DNA of 12,117 nt, taken from contig CAMLRV010000046.1 of the NCBI GenBank assembly GCA_946482495.1, positions 1 to 12,117 on the forward strand, written 5' to 3'. The translations under genes were made by a program, and so were the position numbers. Positions 7,276-12,117 of this stretch are shown piece after piece. The notes under the pieces were generated by a model that saw only the letters and a list, made by a program, of their open reading frames with translations, was not told where the DNA came from and ran no database searches. The DNA is from an uncultured Flavobacteriia bacterium. GTDB lineage: Bacteria > Bacteroidota > Bacteroidia > Flavobacteriales > Flavobacteriaceae. Each line of letters begins with the position of its first letter. Position 1 is the first letter of the stretch.

Positions 7276-7842
7276 TTATCTCGATTTTAAGTTTCTCTCG
7301 CAAAGCGAAATAATTTCACCTATTCTAGTTTCTCTTGTTTCTTTTCTTTTTGCTTGATTGAGCCAATATAAGTAGCTTTTTCGATACGTTTTACTGAAAT
7401 TAGTGTAGTTTTCAAGCGCCACCTTATTTTTGTTGAATTCCAATTGCAAATCTTCTGGAATTTCTAAATTTTCCACCGCATCTAAACTTTCCCAAGAACC
7501 ATTTTTCTTTGCAATTTCAATTTTTTTCAAGCCACTTTCGTGCATTAAATTATTGGCCATTAATTCTTCAATATAATTTTTGTTAACTTTACTCCAAACA
7601 CTTTTATCTTTTCTTGGAGTGAAAGTTTGTTTTCTTCTTTCATCGTCTAATTTCCGAACGGTAGAATCAATCCAACCATAACAAATCGCTACTTTTACGG
7701 CTTCTTCCCAACGCATGCTTTCCATTTCGCTATCCACTTTGTAGAAAATTAATTCTACTGCAGAATGCGTGGCATGATTTTCATGCAACCAATTGCGCCA
7801 TTCTTTGTGGTTTTTAAAGTAGAGTAGAGGTTTGTGAGTCAT
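7276..7842 (-). CDS. YdeI/OmpD-associated (OmdA) family protein
   Basis: Soluble protein of 188 residues with no signal peptide. It shows the family landmarks: CYGWIDS at 54-60, RRKQTFTPRK at 69-78, SVWSKVN at 81-87 and the C-terminal YLYWLNQAKRKETR at 157-170. The family is named for E. coli YdeI and Salmonella OmpD-associated proteins, linked in those bacteria to resistance against antimicrobial peptides and bacteriocins, but the biochemical activity is not known and the label need not hold in this group. The protein is Lys/Arg-rich throughout. The gene follows the unknown secreted protein gene by two bases and precedes the PD40 gene by one base, so the four genes are very probably one operon. 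Confidence 0.87.
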   Translation of the reverse strand: MTHKPLLYFKNHKEWRNWLHENHATHSAVELIFYKVDSEMESMRWEEAVKVAICYGWIDSTVRKLDDERRKQTFTPRKDKSVWSKVNKNYIEELMANNLMHESGLKKIEIAKKNGSWESLDAVENLEIPEDLQLEFNKNKVALENYTNFSKTYRKSYLYWLNQAKRKETRETRIGEIISLCERNLKSR

Positions 7843-7844
7843 TT

Positions 7845-8441
7845 TTATTTTACGACAAATGTTTTGTTTAATATATCTATTACATTTTTATATTCACTTG
7901 AATCGCTACCATCATCATTTTTTGTGTCTTGAAAAATGAGTAATTGAGTTTGATTGTCCTTCACGAGTATTTTATAAATTTCTAAAGATAAAGTATAATC
8001 TAAAAGAGTTACTATTATTTTATGTCCTTCAAATGTATTAGAATTTAAGCTAATTCTAGATTTCGCAATTGTACAATTTTTTTTCCCGAAATCATTAACC
8101 ATTTCATTTGCTAATACTTCTGTTTCAATTATAGTTTGAAAAACAAAATTCGAAATTACAACATCATCTCCGTCTAAAGCATATATTTTAAGCTTTGATT
8201 TATTCTCGGTTTCTAAAGAAAAATTGTTAGGAAATTCAAATGAAATTTTATCTGTGTCAAAAACTTGAGTTTTTGCAATTTTTATAGTGATTGGTTTGTT
8301 ATTTATAAATAAAGTGTCGTTTTCATTGGTAAAATAAGTTTTCCCGTCAACATTTACTTCTAATCTTTGTTTTTGTTCTGCCTTCTGTGACAAGCAAGTT
8401 ATTGTTGTTAGAAGTAAAATTGAAAATTGTATTTTTTTCAT
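7845..8441 (-). CDS. Secreted protein of unknown function
   Basis: The 198-residue product starts with a Sec-type signal peptide, probably cut after CLSQ (16-19). Cys16 is preceded by Thr, so this is not a good lipobox. The mature protein has alternating hydrophobic patterns suggesting a beta-rich fold (for example VFQTIIETEVL at 100-110, and 141-170), one cysteine (123) and an Asp/Ser-rich loop near 172-182. I do not recognise a family. It lies 37 bases downstream of sodC and two bases upstream of the YdeI-type gene, so it is either inside the sodC transcript or the first gene of a four-gene operon. No clear promoter is seen in the 37-base gap. Confidence 0.8.
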   Translation of the reverse strand: MKKIQFSILLLTTITCLSQKAEQKQRLEVNVDGKTYFTNENDTLFINNKPITIKIAKTQVFDTDKISFEFPNNFSLETENKSKLKIYALDGDDVVISNFVFQTIIETEVLANEMVNDFGKKNCTIAKSRISLNSNTFEGHKIIVTLLDYTLSLEIYKILVKDNQTQLLIFQDTKNDDGSDSSEYKNVIDILNKTFVVK

Positions 8442-8478
8442 CTTATTAATTTTCCAAAATATAAAAACTAATTTATAA

Positions 8479-9003
8479 TTATCTAATTATTGCAGAACAC
8501 GCCATTCTTCCTCCAGCATTTCCTGTAGGTTGTGTTGTGAAATCGTCGGCTTTTTCATGTACAATTAGTCCTTTTCCTAAAATATCTTTAGTTTGATCGC
8601 CACAGCCAATACACCATTCGTCAGTTTCTAAAGTAATCATACCGTGGCCATCTTTATCGGCTTCAAAATTTCCAATATCACCTTTATGACATTCGCCAGA
8701 ATTCCATTTTCCGTGTTTTTTGAAAGTCGGATTCCAATGTCCACCCGCAGATGCCGCATCAGCCGACGAACAATCCGCTTTTTCATGAATGTGAATGGCA
8801 TGTGTTCCCGGAGTTAATCCGAAAACATGGGCTTCAAATTTTACTTTTCCATTTTTTTCTTTAAAAGTTGCATAACCAGAAACCGTACTGTTGTTTTTTG
8901 GTTCTAAGGCGATTTTTAGTTCGTTACCTATTGAATTTGTTGAGGGTTTACAACTGTTTAATGCAATAAATACTATACTTAAATATATACATATCGTTTT
9001 CAT
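8479..9003 (-). CDS. sodC: Cu/Zn superoxide dismutase, lipoprotein
   Basis: Envelope enzyme of 174 residues converting superoxide to hydrogen peroxide and oxygen. All metal ligands can be placed by comparison with bovine SOD1: copper His71, His73 and His149, bridging His89, zinc His97, His106 and Asp109. Arg166 matches the active-site arginine, and Cys78 with Cys169 the conserved disulfide. Motifs are HAIHIHE (68-74), SAGGHWNP (85-92), GDIGN (108-112) and GNAGGR (161-166). The N-terminus is a lipoprotein signal, lipobox LNSC with Cys18. Odd features are three extra cysteines: Cys105 and the pair Cys131/Cys134 (CIGC), in a segment before the copper ligand His149. It is the first gene after the htpG terminator and may lead the five-gene run. 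Confidence 0.95.
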   Translation of the reverse strand: MKTICIYLSIVFIALNSCKPSTNSIGNELKIALEPKNNSTVSGYATFKEKNGKVKFEAHVFGLTPGTHAIHIHEKADCSSADAASAGGHWNPTFKKHGKWNSGECHKGDIGNFEADKDGHGMITLETDEWCIGCGDQTKDILGKGLIVHEKADDFTTQPTGNAGGRMACSAIIR

Positions 9004-9037
9004 AAGATGTCAATTTAAATTAAGATTTAAAGGTAAT

Positions 9038-9074
9038 AAAAAATCCTGTAAGAGTTTAAAATTCTTACAGGATT
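9038..9074 (-). terminator. Intrinsic terminator of htpG
   Basis: A perfect 12-bp inverted repeat, AATCCTGTAAGA (9042-9053) with its complement at 9063-9074, encloses a nine-base loop. On the minus strand it is followed by six U (A-run 9038-9043). It lies 21 bases past the htpG stop and separates it from sodC. Confidence 0.9.
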
Positions 9075-9095
9075 ATATTTGTTTGTGCACTGAAT

Positions 9096-10976
9096 TTATT
9101 TCAATGTTTCAAAACTTCTTTTTACAAAGGCGGTTAATTCTTCACCTTTTAACAAACCTTGAGATAATTTGGCTAAATCTAAAGCGTTTTTCACTAATTC
9201 TTTTTGAGAATTTTCATTCGCATTTAGAATAGAAGTTGCTAATTCTGAATTGGAATTGACAACTAAATTATACATTTCTGGCATGTTACTCATTCCGAAC
9301 ATTCCGCCTCCGCTAGTGGCACTCATTTCTTTCATTCGGCGCATAAATTCTGGTTGTGTGATGATAAATGGAGTGGCGTCACTATCTAAAGATTCTAATT
9401 GAACAGTGTACGTTTTTGGAACTATAGTTTCTAAAGACGTTTTTAACGTTTCTTTTTCGCTATCTGATAATTTCGAAATTTGTGTTTCTTCTTTGTTGAT
9501 TAACTTGTCGATATGATCGGCATCTACACGAGCAAATACTAAATTCTCATTATCAGCTTCTAATTTTTGAACTAAATGCGAAACAATTGGAGAATCTAAC
9601 AATAATACTTGGTATCCTTTTGCAGTTGCGATGTCAATATAACTATGTTGCGCCTCTTTGTTTGAAGCATATAAAATAACTAATTTTCCATCTTTATCCG
9701 TTTGTAAATCTTTTGTAGCCTCTTTTAATTTGGCTAAAGTGTAATGTTTATTATCTGTTGTAGGATATAAAACGAAATCGCCAGCTTTTTCATAAAATTT
9801 TGGTTCTGAAAGCATTCCGTATTCTAAAACAATTTTAATATCGTTCCATTTAGCTTCAAAATCTTCACGGTTTTCATTGAATAACGATTTCAATTTATCG
9901 GCCACTTTACGAGTGATGTAATTCGAAATTTTCTTCACATTGCTATCCGATTGTAATCCAGAACGAGAAACATTCAAAGGAATATCCGGAGAATCTACTA
10001 CACCTTTTAACATCAATAAAAACTCAGGAACAATTCCTTCTACATTATCCGTTACAAAAACCTGATTTTGATACAATTGAATTTTGTCTCTCTGAATTTG
10101 TAAATCAGAACCCAATTTCGGGAAATATAAAATTCCAGTTAAATTAAATGGATAATCAACATTTAAATGAATGTTGAATAAAGGTTCTTCAAATTGTGAA
10201 GGGTATAATTCTCTGTAGAAATTTTTATAATCTTCGTCTTTAAGTTCAGAAGGTTGTTTGGTCCAAGCCGGATTTGGATTGTTGATGAAATTAGCCACCT
10301 CGATATATTCAGGTTTGTAATCGTCGGCAGCATCTTCTGGTTTAGGAAGTGCTTCTTTTTTCGTTCCGAATTGAATCGGAATCGGCATGAATTTATTGTA
10401 TTTTGTAAGTAATTCGCTAATTTTGAAATCCTCTAAAAATTCTAAAGAATCGTCCGCAATGTGTAAAATAATTTCAGTTCCTCTTTCGGTTTTTGAATGA
10501 GGTTCTAGTGTAAATTCTGGACTTCCGTCGCATGTCCAGTGTGCGGCTGGTTCATCTTTGAACGATTTGGTAATGATTTCTACTTTCGAAGCCACCATAA
10601 AAGCAGAGTAGAAACCTAAACCAAAATGACCAATAATTCCTGAATCTTTTGCAGAGTCTTTGTATTTATTTAAAAATTCTTCTGCGCCAGAAAAGGCTAA
10701 TTGATTGATGTATTTCTCCACTTCGTCTGAAGTCATACCAATTCCTTGGTCGATAATATGAAGTTTTTTCCCATCTTTATCAATTTTAACTTCAATAATT
10801 GGATTTCCGTATTCTGTTTTGGCTTCGCCGATGCTTGTTAAATGTTTTAGTTTTAAAGTGGCATCGGTTCCGTTTGAAATTAATTCTCTCAAGAAAATTT
10901 CGTGATCGCTATATAAAAACTTCTTGATTAAGGGAAATATGTTTTCAACTGAAACATTAATTTTTCCTGATGTCAT
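9096..10976 (-). CDS. htpG: Molecular chaperone HtpG (Hsp90 family)
   Basis: Cytoplasmic ATP-dependent chaperone of 626 residues, full length for the family. The N-terminal Bergerat ATP-binding domain (about 1-215) shows FLRELISNGTDA (29-40), with Glu31 as catalytic base and Asn35 for magnesium, DQGIGM (76-81), with Asp76 for adenine, and the lid motif GHFGLGFYSAF (116-126). The middle domain carries NVSR with Arg338, equivalent to the ATP-contacting arginine of E. coli HtpG. The C-terminal dimerisation domain contains the Met/Gly-rich stretch at about 542-567. The gene is monocistronic: a probable promoter lies at 11013-11045 and a strong terminator follows. It is divergent from the lipocalin-like gene. 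I see no obvious heat-shock operator such as a CIRCE repeat. Confidence 0.98.
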   Translation of the reverse strand: MTSGKINVSVENIFPLIKKFLYSDHEIFLRELISNGTDATLKLKHLTSIGEAKTEYGNPIIEVKIDKDGKKLHIIDQGIGMTSDEVEKYINQLAFSGAEEFLNKYKDSAKDSGIIGHFGLGFYSAFMVASKVEIITKSFKDEPAAHWTCDGSPEFTLEPHSKTERGTEIILHIADDSLEFLEDFKISELLTKYNKFMPIPIQFGTKKEALPKPEDAADDYKPEYIEVANFINNPNPAWTKQPSELKDEDYKNFYRELYPSQFEEPLFNIHLNVDYPFNLTGILYFPKLGSDLQIQRDKIQLYQNQVFVTDNVEGIVPEFLLMLKGVVDSPDIPLNVSRSGLQSDSNVKKISNYITRKVADKLKSLFNENREDFEAKWNDIKIVLEYGMLSEPKFYEKAGDFVLYPTTDNKHYTLAKLKEATKDLQTDKDGKLVILYASNKEAQHSYIDIATAKGYQVLLLDSPIVSHLVQKLEADNENLVFARVDADHIDKLINKEETQISKLSDSEKETLKTSLETIVPKTYTVQLESLDSDATPFIITQPEFMRRMKEMSATSGGGMFGMSNMPEMYNLVVNSNSELATSILNANENSQKELVKNALDLAKLSQGLLKGEELTAFVKRSFETLK

Positions 10977-11012
10977 AGTATTTGTGTTTTAAAATTATAG
11001 TTTCGATATGTT

Positions 11013-11045
11013 CAAAATAAGTACCAAATTAATAAAAGTGACAAA
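11013..11045 (-). promoter_or_regulatory. Probable htpG promoter
   Basis: On the minus strand TTTG (11045-11042) is followed after 21 bases by TTATTTTG (11020-11013), one mismatch from TAnnTTTG. The -7 box ends 36 bases before the htpG start codon. Spacing fits the Bacteroidetes -33/-7 arrangement. Confidence 0.45.
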
Positions 11046-11099
11046 TTGTCTGATGTTTTCTTTTTAATTAATTAACCGATTATTTTCAATTAATTTCGA

Positions 11100-11107
11100 T
11101 AACTTTG
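11100..11107 (+). promoter_or_regulatory. -7 promoter box for the lipocalin-like/OmpA operon
   Basis: TAACTTTG is an exact match to the Bacteroidetes -7 element TAnnTTTG and ends 26 bases before the start codon at 11134. No TTTG is seen at the usual -33 distance. An AT-only palindrome, TTAATTAATTAA (11064-11075), lies upstream, between this box and the htpG promoter. Confidence 0.55.
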
Positions 11108-11133
11108 TAAGACAAATACTAAATTTTAAATCT

Positions 11134-11616
11134 ATGAAAAAAACAGTTTTAATTATTGTAATGTCGATTTTTGCGTTGGCATGTAAGCCGAAACAAACAG
11201 TTACAAACACCAAACTTGATAATAAATCAGAGAGAATGATTAAAGGAGATTGGATGATTTCTTCTGTTAAATATGTGGGTTCAGATGTTTTTAAAGTAAC
11301 TTCATTTAACATTGCAGATTCAAAATGCTTTGAAGAAAGTTTATGGACATTCGTTTCAAACAACAATACTGGAGAAATGGTTTTAAATAAGCCAAATTGT
11401 GCAGCATATGGAAGCCATATTACTTGGTTTATTAATAAAGATGGGAATTTTGTAATGAAGTTTTTAACAGAAGGAGTAAAAGCAAAACATACCCCTAGTG
11501 GTTATGTATTAAAAGTAGCCAATCAAACAGAAACGTCTTTTCAATTAATTGACAAAGCTGCTGTTGGAAATAATACTGCAGAAATAGTTTATCAATTCGA
11601 AAAAATAGGTAATTAG
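11134..11616 (+). CDS. Lipocalin-like lipoprotein
   Basis: The 160-residue product has a lipoprotein signal with lipobox ALAC and Cys17. The residues after it (KPKQ) are basic rather than acidic, suggesting periplasmic anchoring. The mature part resembles a small lipocalin-type beta barrel: the GxW motif of the first strand is at 38-40 (GDW), followed by alternating strands (for example SLWTFV at 69-74 and HITWFI at 95-100) and a closing strand IVYQFEKI at 151-158. Cys65 and Cys89 could form a disulfide. The ligand is unknown. It is separated by two bases from the OmpA-family gene, a pairing I recall from other Flavobacterium genomes, so the two are probably co-expressed in the envelope. Confidence 0.87.
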   Translation: MKKTVLIIVMSIFALACKPKQTVTNTKLDNKSERMIKGDWMISSVKYVGSDVFKVTSFNIADSKCFEESLWTFVSNNNTGEMVLNKPNCAAYGSHITWFINKDGNFVMKFLTEGVKAKHTPSGYVLKVANQTETSFQLIDKAAVGNNTAEIVYQFEKIGN

Positions 11617-11618
11617 TT

Positions 11619-12117
11619 ATGAAAAAACATATAGCAATCGGACTAAGTGTATTAATCTTAAGTTCTTCTGTTTTTACAAGTTGTAAAGCAGTAAAAAATT
11701 CAAATAAAACCCAAAGAGGTGCTGCGATTGGTGCGGCAGGTGGTGCAGTAATTGGTGCCGTTCTTGGGAATAATTTAGGTAAGGGTGGTAAAGGTGCCCT
11801 AGGAGCTGTTATTGGAGGTGTTGTTGGTGGTGTTGCTGGTGGTTTAATTGGTAGACAAATGGATAAACAAGCTCGTGAAATTCAGGAACAATTGCCAGGT
11901 GCTCAAGTAGAAAGAGTAGGTGAAGGAATTCATTTAATTTTAGGTGAAAATGCCGTTCGTTTCGAATTTAATAAAGCAACATTAACTTCTACTGCAAAAT
12001 CTAATTTGGATAAATTAGTTCCAGTTTTTAAAAATTATCCAGATACGAATATTAAAATTTATGGGTATACAGATAGCAAAGGAGCAGATGATTATAATTT
12101 AAATTTATCTGAACAAC
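11619..12117 (+). CDS. OmpA-family glycine-zipper lipoprotein (3' end outside window)
   Basis: The first 166 residues are present; the reading frame is open at the window end. The N-terminus is a lipoprotein signal ending in VFTSC (Cys22). A glycine-zipper segment follows at about 34-78 (repeats such as GAAIGAAGGAVIGAVLG and GGVVGGVAGGLIG), like YiaD/Pcp-type proteins. From about 98 the OmpA-like peptidoglycan-binding domain begins: FEFNKATL (115-122), a helix to 138, then IYGYTDSKG (147-155) with Asp152 expected to contact diaminopimelate, and the start of the LSEQ helix (164-166), whose conserved arginine lies beyond the window. The usual GHTD is GYTD here. It probably tethers the outer membrane to peptidoglycan. 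It starts two bases after the lipocalin-like stop codon. Confidence 0.92.
   Translation, partial: MKKHIAIGLSVLILSSSVFTSCKAVKNSNKTQRGAAIGAAGGAVIGAVLGNNLGKGGKGALGAVIGGVVGGVAGGLIGRQMDKQAREIQEQLPGAQVERVGEGIHLILGENAVRFEFNKATLTSTAKSNLDKLVPVFKNYPDTNIKIYGYTDSKGADDYNLNLSEQ

Noticed and set aside
8384..8441. Lipoprotein signal on the 198-residue secreted protein (Cys16)
   Set aside because: The residue before the cysteine is Thr rather than Gly, Ala or Ser, and an SQ cleavage site typical of soluble secreted proteins follows.
9028..9035. TACCTTTA on the minus strand as a sodC -7 box
   Set aside because: The last base is off consensus and no -33 TTTG is found at a suitable distance. It is too weak to call in such AT-rich DNA.
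11064..11366. 100-codon open frame on the minus strand overlapping the lipocalin-like gene and the htpG upstream region
   Set aside because: It is antisense to a well-supported lipoprotein gene and covers the divergent promoter region. Its product shows no recognisable domain.
1..12117. Search for a defence, mobile, CRISPR or biosynthetic system
   Set aside because: No nuclease, transposase, integrase, toxin-antitoxin pair, regular direct repeats or biosynthetic enzymes are visible. All genes are full-length housekeeping or envelope genes (one cut by the window end) in even base composition.

Overview
The window looks like an ordinary chromosomal segment from a member of the Flavobacteriaceae, most likely Flavobacterium or a close relative. 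The DNA is very AT-rich, Shine-Dalgarno sequences are largely absent, and several start regions carry the Bacteroidetes-type -7 element TAnnTTTG. Many products are lipoproteins. The HtpG, AqpZ, lipocalin-like and OmpA/glycine-zipper proteins are of the kind usual in this family. There is no rRNA, tRNA, CRISPR array, insertion sequence, integrase or phage gene, and base composition is even throughout. No intergenic gap exceeds about 160 bases.

Layout: positions 50-10976 hold twelve genes, all on the minus strand, so they are read from right to left. From the right they are htpG (chaperone, with its own terminator), then a tight five-gene run: sodC (lipoprotein Cu/Zn superoxide dismutase), an unknown secreted protein, a YdeI/OmpD-associated family protein, a secreted PD40 beta-propeller protein and a GNAT acetyltransferase. 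The last four of these are separated by 2, 1 and -1 bases and are almost certainly co-transcribed. Next come a putatively surface-exposed lipoprotein of unknown function with its own terminator, an EamA-type transporter, aqpZ, an AlkB-like dioxygenase, a small DUF2805/TIGR03643 protein with a strong terminator, and an M61-type lipoprotein metallopeptidase. From 11134 onward two plus-strand genes run divergently from htpG: a lipocalin-like lipoprotein and, two bases after it, an OmpA-family lipoprotein cut by the window end.

Functionally this is cell-envelope and stress housekeeping: protein folding (HtpG), oxidant removal in the periplasm (SodC), repair of alkylated nucleic acid (AlkB-like), water flux (AqpZ), envelope proteolysis (M61) and envelope stability (OmpA-like). 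Three genes have no assignable function: the 198-residue secreted protein, the 275-residue lipoprotein and DUF2805. I found no convincing new multi-gene system. The points most worth a second look are the aqpZ terminator that abuts the alkB-like start codon, a CxxC-bearing insertion in SodC, the tightly packed sodC-to-GNAT run, and the surface-export signal on the unknown lipoprotein.
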